From CAYRSS01 sp964426945 (GTDB taxonomy: Bacteria; Planctomycetota; Phycisphaerae; UBA1845): DNA of 64,000 nt. This document shows positions 49,816-57,464 of this stretch, one piece after another. Position numbers and translations under genes: made by a program. Location: positions 24,159 through 88,158 of the forward strand of contig CAYRSS010000016.1 of assembly GCA_964426945.1 (NCBI GenBank), written 5' to 3'. Every line of letters begins with the position of its first letter. The first letter of the stretch is position 1. The notes below the pieces were generated by a model, which saw only the letters and a program-made list of their open reading frames with translations, did no database searches and was not told the origin of the DNA.

Positions 49816-51081
49816 TCACGGCTGGCCGCTGTCACAGTCAATTTCGGAACACGGAACATCCGGGCCGAAGAACACTCCGCCACCGTAGGTTCCGTTCTGG
49901 TAGAAGGGAAGCGCCTCGCACTGCGATACGTTTGCCAGCACGATTCCGCGGTCGCCTATGTTGATCACGCCGTTGTTGTCCAGATCCCAGAGACAGCGTG
50001 CCAGCGGATCGGTGTTCCCGATGTTCGCGCTGATGACGCCGCGGTCGCCGGCATTGACAACGCCGCTGCCATCTACGTCCGCGTAGCATCCTTGGAACGT
50101 CGCGGGCAGTAAGTCGGCAACGTTGCACTTAAGTCCCGTGCACAATCGCTCAGGCAGTTCGCGACATTCCCCATCCCTGCAGCATGCCCCCGGGTTTCGC
50201 AGAAAAGCAATCGCCGTCGGCCGATCCATGTCCACCGGTAGCGGGCCGATCGCGCGCGTGAGGTTCCCGGTGACGTGGTTCACGACGAGCACTTGGGCCG
50301 AATTGAATGCCGCAAGATAGAGGTCCCCGTCGGGTCCGAATACGATTCCCTCGATGTACCCGTAGGAAGAATCGGTTGTGAAAACGTCCATGAATGCACC
50401 CGACTCCCCGTTGAAGCGCATAACGAAGTGACCCAGTGGTCCACCGGGGTTGCTGGCCACATACAGATGGCCGTCCGCTCCAAACGCGATACCGTTGGGC
50501 TGCACAAGGTTGGCGTGACTGGCGAACGTCCCGAGCAGCGCGCCGGTCGCGCCGTCATACCGCAGCACGCGGTCCGGCTGGCGGCTGGTGACGTACAGAT
50601 TGCCGTCGGGACCGAACGTCAGGTAAAGCGGGTACTGCGGCCCGGGGATCGCGAAGCTGTTGATTAAGTTCCCGGTTCGCTCGTTGTACCGAAGAATCGC
50701 GTGATTTTCGGCGCTGCAAACATAGAGCCGACCGTCCGGGCCGAATATCGCCTGTCGAGGCCCATTGAGCGAGGCACCTGAAGGAGTAAACTGGCCGATG
50801 AACTCCCCCGTATCGCCGTTGAAGCGAATCACGCGGTCCGTGTTGAAGCTCGTGACGTACAGATTGTAGTCGGCGCCAAAAACGAGCGAGGTTGGGCCGT
50901 CCAAGTCGGCGCTCGACGCGAACACGCCTGAGAATGCCCCGGTGTCCCCATCGAACCGTAAAATGTTGTCGGCTTGATAGCTGGTGACAAGCAGGTCGTA
51001 CTCCCCCGCGGATGCGCTGTTGGCGAACAACGCTGCGGAGGCGAACGCCAAAGAGACGCAGCGAGGCCATTTTGATCGCAT
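49816..51081 (-). CDS. secreted beta-propeller (NHL/Vgb-like) protein with dockerin-like tail
   Basis: The 421-residue protein has a signal peptide (about 1-25, ending SASAG). Six to seven propeller repeats of about 45 residues follow, each with a D.LLVTSYQADNILRFDG-like or GPDGNLYVTSRQPDRVLRYD motif. The tail is the GACCRDGEC type: several cysteines, two dockerin-like loops (ADVDGSGVVNAGDRG, WDLDNNGVINIGDRG), then YQNGTYGGG and a final cysteine pair. The 6103-7809 product has the same tail. AAGGAT precedes the ATG. The gene lies exactly between the two asnS 3'-end copies, and its last codons abut the asnS fragment. Confidence 0.85.
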   Translation of the reverse strand: MRSKWPRCVSLAFASAALFANSASAGEYDLLVTSYQADNILRFDGDTGAFSGVFASSADLDGPTSLVFGADYNLYVTSFNTDRVIRFNGDTGEFIGQFTPSGASLNGPRQAIFGPDGRLYVCSAENHAILRYNERTGNLINSFAIPGPQYPLYLTFGPDGNLYVTSRQPDRVLRYDGATGALLGTFASHANLVQPNGIAFGADGHLYVASNPGGPLGHFVMRFNGESGAFMDVFTTDSSYGYIEGIVFGPDGDLYLAAFNSAQVLVVNHVTGNLTRAIGPLPVDMDRPTAIAFLRNPGACCRDGECRELPERLCTGLKCNVADLLPATFQGCYADVDGSGVVNAGDRGVISANIGNTDPLARCLWDLDNNGVINIGDRGIVLANVSQCEALPFYQNGTYGGGVFFGPDVPCSEIDCDSGQP

Positions 51082-51129
51082 TGCGAGATCCTTCTGGCAA
51101 GGTCCGGTGGCGATGCAGAGCCGAGATCC

Positions 51130-51158
51130 AATTTACCCATTTAGTCTGTCAAAAACAA
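51130..51158 (-). promoter_or_regulatory. promoter candidate of the beta-propeller gene
   Basis: On the minus strand, TTGTTT (51158-51153) and TAAATT (51135-51130) are 17 bases apart in a markedly AT-rich stretch about 50 bases before the ATG. The second half-site is a good -10. Confidence 0.45.
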
Positions 51159-51203
51159 GAGACAATGAGTGCTCAGCGAGGATCGGTTCGCGTGCGCTTT
51201 CGC

Positions 51204-51422
51204 CTACGGATAGAACTTCCCCATCATCCGCGCATACGGAATCGCTTCGCGGATGTGCTTCAGGTTGCAGATCCAGCAGACCGTCCGCTCTACGCCGAGG
51301 CCGAAGCCGCCGTGGGGGACGCTGCCGTAGCGGCGCAGGTCGAGGTACCACTCGTAGTCTTCCTGCGGCAGGTGCTCTTCCTTCATGCGGGCGACGAGGC
51401 GGTCGAGTTCCTCTTCGCGGGC
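51204..51422. repeat. 219-bp perfect direct repeat, copy 2 (3' end of intact asnS)
   Basis: This is the functional C-terminal end of asnS, including the class II motif 3 region (GGFGLGVERTVCWICNLKHI). It is identical to 49551-49769. Confidence 0.9.
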
Positions 51423-52712
51423 GCTGCCGCCGATGATCTCGCCGAAACCCTGCGGGGCCAGCAGGTCGAAGTTCTCCACGACGCGCCCGTCGCCGCGGTC
51501 CTGACGCATGTAGAACGCCTTGACCCCCCGCGGATAGTGGGTCACGAACACCGGCCGGTCGTGCAGGCGCGAGATGATCGTTTCGTCGCTGCCGCCCAGG
51601 TCGCCGCCCCATTCGAAGTTCGCGGCCAGCTCCATGTGGTGGGGGATGTTCTTGACCTGCTCGGCCAGTTCGCTGCGCTCTTCGCGTAGCTCGATGACCT
51701 CGGCCGCGGCCTTGTCCTTCTGCCACTGTTTGCCGCCGCCTTTGGCCGTGGCCTCCAGCTCGGGGATCTTCGCGTCGATCTCGGCGAGGCGGGCGTTCTT
51801 CGCCGCCAGGTCGGCTTCGAGCAATGCCTTCGCCCGCGGCCCGCGGAGCACGTCCGCCGCCTCGGAATAGGTCAGGCGATAGAACGGCTTCTTGATCGCC
51901 TCCAGTTCCTCGATGTTCCGGCCGAGCTCGACCAGGTCCTCGCGGTGGTCGCGCAGCACGCGGGCGACAATCGCGCAGATGAAGTCCTCGGCCACGGCGA
52001 TGACGTCGTCGAGCGAGGCGTAGGCAATTTCGGGTTCAACCATCCAGAATTCGGTCAGGTGGCGGCGGGTCTTGCTCTTCTCCGCCCGGAAGGTCGGGCC
52101 GAAGCAGTACACCTTACCCAAAGCCATCGCCGCCGACTCGACGTAGAGCTGCCCGGTCTGCGCAAGAAAAACAGGATCGCCGAAATAGTCCACTTTGAAG
52201 AGAGTTTGCGCGCCCTCGCCCGCGGCGGGCGCGAAGATCGGCGTGTCGATCAGGGTAAACCCGTGGTCGTTGAAGAACCGCCGGATCGCATCGATCACCG
52301 TTGCCCGAATGCGCAGGATGTGCCACTGCCGCTTGCTGCGGAACCACAGGTGGCGGTTCTTCATCAGGAATTCGATGCCGTGCGGCTTGGGGGTGATCGG
52401 GTAGTCGTGGGCTTCGGCGACGATAGCGGCGTCGGCGACGCGGATCTCGTAGCCGCCGGTGGCCCGCTCGTCTTTCAGCACCTCGCCGGTGACGGTCAGC
52501 GACGACTCCTGCCCCAGCTTGCGCAGCCGCTCGAAGACCTCCGCGTTGGCTTCGGTCTTCTCGATGACGCACTGACACAGGCCGCTGCCGTCGCGCAGGA
52601 TGAGGAACCAGATCTTGCCGCTGCCGCGGGAGTTATATAACCACCCGTAGAGGGTCACGGTGCTGCCGACGTGCTCGCCCAGCTGGGCGATGGTGGTTCG
52701 CGTGGTTTCCAT
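51204..52712 (-). CDS. asnS: asparaginyl-tRNA synthetase
   Basis: The 502-residue class IIb enzyme charges tRNA-Asn. The N-terminal OB-fold anticodon-binding domain has VTLYGWLYNSRGSGKIWFLI. The catalytic core has motif 2 (FGPTFRAEKSKTRRHLTEFW, MVEPEIAYA) and motif 3 (GFGLGVERTVCWI). An insertion of about 65 residues with coiled-coil character (LEADLAAKNARLAEIDAKIP, then a lysine-rich stretch) lies between motifs 2 and 3. An upstream in-frame start at 52748 adds 12 residues. It is divergent from the DinB gene. Its 3' end is duplicated at 49551. Confidence 0.95.
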   Translation of the reverse strand: METTRTTIAQLGEHVGSTVTLYGWLYNSRGSGKIWFLILRDGSGLCQCVIEKTEANAEVFERLRKLGQESSLTVTGEVLKDERATGGYEIRVADAAIVAEAHDYPITPKPHGIEFLMKNRHLWFRSKRQWHILRIRATVIDAIRRFFNDHGFTLIDTPIFAPAAGEGAQTLFKVDYFGDPVFLAQTGQLYVESAAMALGKVYCFGPTFRAEKSKTRRHLTEFWMVEPEIAYASLDDVIAVAEDFICAIVARVLRDHREDLVELGRNIEELEAIKKPFYRLTYSEAADVLRGPRAKALLEADLAAKNARLAEIDAKIPELEATAKGGGKQWQKDKAAAEVIELREERSELAEQVKNIPHHMELAANFEWGGDLGGSDETIISRLHDRPVFVTHYPRGVKAFYMRQDRGDGRVVENFDLLAPQGFGEIIGGSAREEELDRLVARMKEEHLPQEDYEWYLDLRRYGSVPHGGFGLGVERTVCWICNLKHIREAIPYARMMGKFYP

Positions 52713-52774
52713 CCGGGAGAGCGTATAAGATGGGCGAAACGGCCGCAACGGCCGGGCGCCGCAGGGAAACCGTG

Positions 52775-53278
52775 ATGCCGCTCGACACGATCCAACGGCT
52801 TTTTTGGCACAACGACTGGGCCAACGGCAAGCTGCTCGACGCCGCGGGCCGGCTGGCCGACGACGCGCTCGACCGGGCTTTCCCCATCGGCCCGGGTTCG
52901 ATCCGGAAGACGCTTTACCACATCTTCATCGCCGAGTGGCTGTGGCTCCGGCGGTGGGGGGGTGTCTCGCCCAGGAAGGGGGAGGAGCCGCGCGAGTTCG
53001 TGCGGCTGGATGAGTTGGCCGTCGAGTGGCGCTCGCTTGTTGCACAGCGCCGCGGCTACCTGACCGGCTTGTCGGCGACCGATCTTCCGCGGGCGGTCAC
53101 CTACAGCAACCTCCGCGGCGACACGCACACCTTCGCCTTGGGCCACCTGCTGATCCACGTCGCCACCCACGGTGTGCACCACCGAGCGCAGGTCGTGAAC
53201 ATGCTGCGCCAGGTCGGTGCGACTCCGCCGGAGCTGGATTTCCTCGGGTATGCGATGGAAGCCGGCCCGTTGTTCTGA
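52775..53278 (+). CDS. DinB-family protein
   Basis: The 167-residue four-helix-bundle protein shows the DinB metal-site histidines: LYHIFIAEWLWLRRW for the first and HVATHGVHHRAQVVNML for the second and third. DinB-like proteins are metal-dependent thiol-transferase-type enzymes or stress proteins of unknown substrate. AGGGA about 8 bases before the ATG at 52775 supports this start over the frame start at 52730. Confidence 0.88.
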   Translation: MPLDTIQRLFWHNDWANGKLLDAAGRLADDALDRAFPIGPGSIRKTLYHIFIAEWLWLRRWGGVSPRKGEEPREFVRLDELAVEWRSLVAQRRGYLTGLSATDLPRAVTYSNLRGDTHTFALGHLLIHVATHGVHHRAQVVNMLRQVGATPPELDFLGYAMEAGPLF

Positions 53279-53623
53279 CTCAGGCCCTGTCGGCGTCGAT
53301 TCGTCGCTCGCCGGGGAGCCCGCGCCAGTAGACCCGCGGGTTCCCCCTATCCAACCGGCTCCGCGGCAGTGTGAATCCGTGCTTCACAGCGGCTTCGTGC
53401 GCGTGGGCGGCAGCGCTTTTTCGCCGTCCCGTCGACACGCCGTAGATCCGGCGGTCCTGGGCGCGCAGTTCAGGCCTGACTGCCCGTTGCCTGCTGTTGG
53501 TTGCGACGGTACGATCCGCCGCCTCAGCGGTTCATTCATGCGGCGACGGGGGTCGAGCGCCGTCGCTGTCCTTTCCAGCGTCTCAGGTCCGCGGCGCTTT
53601 CGACCAGCCGCCCCAGAGGTTTC
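53279..53623. other. intergenic stretch before the signalling operon
   Basis: No gene was recognised in these 345 bases. The histidine-kinase frame is open back to 53501, but the upstream part is Arg/Pro-rich and lacks PAS character, so it is treated as leader. No promoter stands out. Confidence 0.5.
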
Positions 53624-55582
53624 ATGTCGACGCGATCTGAACAATCCGCGGACCGTGGTACTGCCGCGGGGAGGCCCCGCGTCCGCCCTCCCGCTTTCGC
53701 CGCCTGTTTCGCCGCGCTGGTAGAATCCTCGCCCGATGCGATCATCACGACCGACATCGACGGCATGATCACGAGTTGGAGTACCGGGGCCGCGGCCCTG
53801 TTTGGGTGCGCTGCCGAGGGGACGATCGGGAGTCCGTCTGCGCGCCTGGTTCCGCCGGCTCTTCTCGATGAAGCGCATGGTCTGCTTGCCGCGGTCCGCG
53901 GGGGTGAGCGCGTGACGATTCCGGGAACCGAACGAATCACCGCACAGGGCGTGTCAGTGCATGTCTCGCTGACGGCGGCTCCCGTCCGCGGCGACGACGG
54001 CCGCGTGCTGGGTGCGCTCTATGTGATGCGCGATCTCAGTACGCCCACGGGTAAGGAGCCGGAGCTCGCCCGCAGCCGTGCGGAGCAGGAGGCGCGCGAC
54101 CAGCGTCGGTTCATCGACACGATGATCGAAAGCATGCCCGGCATTCTCTACTTCTATGATGATCAGGGTCGCTTCCTTCGATGGAACCGCAACTTCGAGC
54201 GAGTGTCGGGCTACTCGGCGGAGGAGATCGCGTTGATGCATCCGCGCGACTTCTTCCGTGCCGAGGACCACGCGGAGATCGAGGCACGCATTGCCGACGT
54301 GTTCGCCAGCGGCGAGTCGTCGGTGGAGGCGGACTTCATCGCCCGCGACGGGACCGCCACGCGCTACTTCTTCACCGGGCGGCGGGTGGTTTTCGGGGAT
54401 CGCACATGCCTCGTCGGTGTGGGGATCGATGTGTCCGGCCGCCATCGCGCCCTTGGTCGACTCGCCGAGAGCGAACGCAACTACCGCGAGTTGGTCCAGC
54501 ACGCCAACAGCATCATCCTCCGCTGGAATTCGCAGGGGCAGGTGACGTTTCTGAACGAATACGGACTGAGGTTTTTCGGCTACAGCGAAGCGGAGATCCT
54601 CGGCCGGCACGTGATGGAGACCATCGTGCCGCAGACCGAGTCCGACGGTCGGGATCTCCGCCGGCTCATGGACGAGATCTGCGCTGCGCCACAGGCGTTC
54701 GAACAGAACGTCAACGAAAACGTGAAGCGCAGCGGCGAGCGCGTCTGGATTGCGTGGACCAACCGCATCGTCCGCAATCAGAAAGGCGAAGTGGTCGAGA
54801 TTCTGAGCATCGGTGCCGACATCACCGACCGGCGGCGCGTCGAGGCCGAGCGGGAGCGGCGCTATCGCGCGGAAGAGGCGGATCGCATCAAGTCGGCGTT
54901 TCTCGCGACGATGTCGCACGAGCTGCGCACGCCGCTGAATTCGATCATCGGATTCACCGGGATTCTGACCCAGGGGCTGGCCGGCCCGCTCAACCCGGAA
55001 CAGCAGAAGCAGCTCGACATGGTCCGGGCCAGCGCCCGACACCTGCTGGCCCTGGTCAACGATGTGCTGGATATTTCGAAGATCGAGGCTGGCCAGCTCG
55101 AGGTGACCTGTGAGCCGTTCGACCTGCGACAGTCGATCTTCAAGGCGGTCGAGCTGGTCCGCCCGCACGCAGAGGCCCGCGGCCTGCTGCTGCACGTGGA
55201 TGTCGACCCGGCGGTGGCGACAGCCTGCGGCGACGTGCGGCGGGTGGAGCAGGTGCTGCTCAACCTCATGAACAACGGAATCAAGTTCACGCCGAAGGGT
55301 GAGATCAGATTGTCCGCGGCGTTGGTGCCGGGGCGGGCGGTGCGGATTTGTGTCGCCGACACCGGGGTCGGCATCAAGGCAGAGGACATGTCCACGCTGT
55401 TTCAGCCGTTCCGCCAGGTGGACAGCGGGCTGGCCCGCAACCACGAGGGCACCGGGCTGGGTCTGGCGATCTGCCGGCGGCTGGTCGAACTGATGGGCGG
55501 CGAGATCGCGGTCGAGAGCGAGTGGGGCCGGGGGAGCGTCTTCAGCGTGACGCTGCCCCTGGATCGACAGGAGCAGGCGTGA
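53624..55582 (+). CDS. PAS-PAS-PAS sensor histidine kinase
   Basis: The 652-residue soluble kinase has three PAS domains (about residues 20-140, 165-275 and 287-400: LVESSPDAIITTDIDGMITS, TMIESMPGILYFYDDQGRFL, LVQHANSIILRWNSQGQVTF). HisKA carries the phospho-accepting H432 in LATMSHELRTPLNSI. HATPase_c has MNNGIKFTPKG, DTGVGIKAED and GTGLGLAICRRLVELMGG. No receiver domain is attached. It is the first gene of a four-gene operon and its stop overlaps the next GTG by 4 bases. Confidence 0.92.
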   Translation: MSTRSEQSADRGTAAGRPRVRPPAFAACFAALVESSPDAIITTDIDGMITSWSTGAAALFGCAAEGTIGSPSARLVPPALLDEAHGLLAAVRGGERVTIPGTERITAQGVSVHVSLTAAPVRGDDGRVLGALYVMRDLSTPTGKEPELARSRAEQEARDQRRFIDTMIESMPGILYFYDDQGRFLRWNRNFERVSGYSAEEIALMHPRDFFRAEDHAEIEARIADVFASGESSVEADFIARDGTATRYFFTGRRVVFGDRTCLVGVGIDVSGRHRALGRLAESERNYRELVQHANSIILRWNSQGQVTFLNEYGLRFFGYSEAEILGRHVMETIVPQTESDGRDLRRLMDEICAAPQAFEQNVNENVKRSGERVWIAWTNRIVRNQKGEVVEILSIGADITDRRRVEAERERRYRAEEADRIKSAFLATMSHELRTPLNSIIGFTGILTQGLAGPLNPEQQKQLDMVRASARHLLALVNDVLDISKIEAGQLEVTCEPFDLRQSIFKAVELVRPHAEARGLLLHVDVDPAVATACGDVRRVEQVLLNLMNNGIKFTPKGEIRLSAALVPGRAVRICVADTGVGIKAEDMSTLFQPFRQVDSGLARNHEGTGLGLAICRRLVELMGGEIAVESEWGRGSVFSVTLPLDRQEQA

Positions 55583-57078
55583 CCAGGGCCGATCAGACCA
55601 CGTGCATTCCGGATCCGCCGGGCTCGCCCCGTCGGCGGATGCGCCTGCGCTCACGAGCGTGGGAGATTGCCCTGATCTACGCCGTGTTCGGCATGCTCTA
55701 CATCTTCTTCTCCGACCGCGCGTTGGCGCTGCTGGTCTCGGATCCCGAGCGGCTGGTGACCTGGAGTTCGTACAAGGGGTTCGCCTTCATCGGGCTCACC
55801 GCGGTCCTGCTGTTGATCATCCTGACCCGGACATTCGGCATCATCGGCGACGCCCACGCGTCGGCGGTCGCCGCGGAACGCTCCTTGCGGGAGAGTGAGG
55901 AGCGCTTCCAGGCCTTCATGGACGAATCCCCGGCGATCGCCTGGGTCGTTGACGAACAAGGACGCCATACCTACGTGAACCGGGCCTGGGCTGACGCCCT
56001 GGGCGTGAACCGTCAGGCCTGGCTTGGTCGGACTGCCGCTGATGTGGCCCCCCGGCCCCTGGCAGAGCGATTGGACCGCTGGAGCTCAGAGGTGATGGCC
56101 TCCGGTCGGCCGATCCGCTCTGTCGCGGAGGAGATACACACGGACGGCGCCGACGCGTTCTGGGATGTCAGTGTGTTTCCGTTCCGGAGTTCGGCGGGAC
56201 GGCCGTTCGTCGGCGGAATCGCCGTGGACGTCACCGCCCGCGTCAGGGCGGAGCAACTGCTGCGCGAATCGAAGGAAACGCTGGAACAGAAGGTCGCCGA
56301 GCGCACCGCGGACCTGGAGGCGGCGTGCGTCCGCGCCGAGTCTGCCGATCAGGTCAAGACGGCGTTTCTGGCTACGATGTCGCACGAGCTGCGGACGCCG
56401 CTCAACTCGATCATCGGATTCACGAGCATTGTGCTGCAGGGGCTGGCCGGTCCGCTGACGGACGAACAGCGCAAACAGTTGGAGATGGTTCGCACCAGCG
56501 CGCGACACTTGCTCGCGCTCGTCAGCGATCTGCTGGATATTTCACGTGTGGAGAGCGGCCTGGTGACGATCGCTTCTGCGCCGTTCGATCTGCGCCGATC
56601 AGTCACGCGGGTCGTCGAATCGATCCGCACCCAGGCCCGGGTCAAGGGGCTGGCGCTGCACGTCGCGATCGAACCCGGCCTGGACCAGATGCTGGGCGAC
56701 GAGCGTCGATTCGAGCAGATTCTCCTCAACCTGCTCAGCAACGCGATCAAGTTCACGCAGCGTGGCGAGGTCGAGGTTTCACTGGACTCGGTGGATGGTG
56801 CGGACCTGCCCGACGCGGAGCCCGGCCAGCGGGCCGTTCGGCTGCGCGTCCGCGATACGGGCATCGGGATCCGTGCCGAGGACATGCCGCTGCTGTTTCA
56901 GCCGTTTCGCCAACTCGACAGCGGCCTGGCGCGCGCGCACGAGGGCAGCGGGCTTGGCCTGGCGATCTGTCGCCGCCTCGCCGGACTGATGGGCGGATAC
57001 ATCCGCGTGGAAAGCGAGTTTGGCCGGGGCAGCACGTTCGTCGTCACGCTGCCGGCGCCAGTCGGGATCAACGCATGA
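55579..57078 (+). CDS. membrane-anchored PAS sensor histidine kinase
   Basis: The 499-residue protein has two TM segments (about residues 31-48 and 62-84), a PAS domain (about 110-220, FMDESPAIAWVVDEQGRHTY), a short coiled coil, HisKA with H269 in LATMSHELRTPLNSI and a HATPase_c domain (LLSNAIKFTQRG, DTGIGIRAED, GSGLGLAICRRLAGLMGG). The transmitter is strikingly similar to that of the preceding kinase, suggesting local duplication. The GTG start overlaps the upstream stop; the stop overlaps the next ATG. Confidence 0.92.
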   Translation: MTRADQTTCIPDPPGSPRRRMRLRSRAWEIALIYAVFGMLYIFFSDRALALLVSDPERLVTWSSYKGFAFIGLTAVLLLIILTRTFGIIGDAHASAVAAERSLRESEERFQAFMDESPAIAWVVDEQGRHTYVNRAWADALGVNRQAWLGRTAADVAPRPLAERLDRWSSEVMASGRPIRSVAEEIHTDGADAFWDVSVFPFRSSAGRPFVGGIAVDVTARVRAEQLLRESKETLEQKVAERTADLEAACVRAESADQVKTAFLATMSHELRTPLNSIIGFTSIVLQGLAGPLTDEQRKQLEMVRTSARHLLALVSDLLDISRVESGLVTIASAPFDLRRSVTRVVESIRTQARVKGLALHVAIEPGLDQMLGDERRFEQILLNLLSNAIKFTQRGEVEVSLDSVDGADLPDAEPGQRAVRLRVRDTGIGIRAEDMPLLFQPFRQLDSGLARAHEGSGLGLAICRRLAGLMGGYIRVESEFGRGSTFVVTLPAPVGINA

Positions 57079-57464
57079 AAGCCAGAATTCTGCTGATCGA
57101 AGACAACGCACAGAATCGCTACCTCGCGAGCTTCCTGCTGACCAAGCGGGGGCACGAGGTGTTCGAAGCGGTAACCGGGCCGCTCGGTCTGGAGATGGCG
57201 GCCCGGCTCCGACCGGACCTGATTCTGCTCGACATCCAGTTGCCCGGCATGGACGGCCACGCCGTCGCACGGACGATCAAGAGTGATCCCGGACTGCGGA
57301 GTATCCCCATCGTGGCGGTGACGTCCTACGCCATGGCCGGCGATCGCGAAAAATGCCTCGCGGCCGGCGCGGAGGGCTACATCGAGAAGCCCATCCATCC
57401 GGAGTCGTTCGTGGCCGATGTCGAGCGGTTCCTTCCGAAAGCCTCCGAGGAAGCCCATTCATGA
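57075..57464 (+). CDS. single-domain response regulator (CheY/DivK-like)
   Basis: The 129-residue receiver has the acidic pocket in LLIEDNAQNR, phospho-acceptor D53 in LILLDIQLPGMDG, the conserved threonine in VAVTSYAM and lysine in YIEKPIHPE. KSDPGLRSIPIVAVTSYAM resembles DivK-type regulators. It has no output domain. It overlaps both neighbours by 4 bases and is the likely phosphate acceptor of the two preceding kinases. Confidence 0.93.
   Translation: MKARILLIEDNAQNRYLASFLLTKRGHEVFEAVTGPLGLEMAARLRPDLILLDIQLPGMDGHAVARTIKSDPGLRSIPIVAVTSYAMAGDREKCLAAGAEGYIEKPIHPESFVADVERFLPKASEEAHS

Noticed and set aside
49367..51203. Search for an integrase or transposase near the asnS duplication
   Set aside because: No such gene or terminal inverted repeat was found; mobile-element status is left as a hypothesis.
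49551..51422. CRISPR or tandem-repeat interpretation of the duplicated segments
   Set aside because: There are only two copies, each 219 bases and coding, separated by 1.4 kb containing a gene.
53954..55654. 566-residue minus-strand frame opposite the first histidine kinase
   Set aside because: It has no family motifs and shadow-type composition; the plus-strand kinase is unambiguous.
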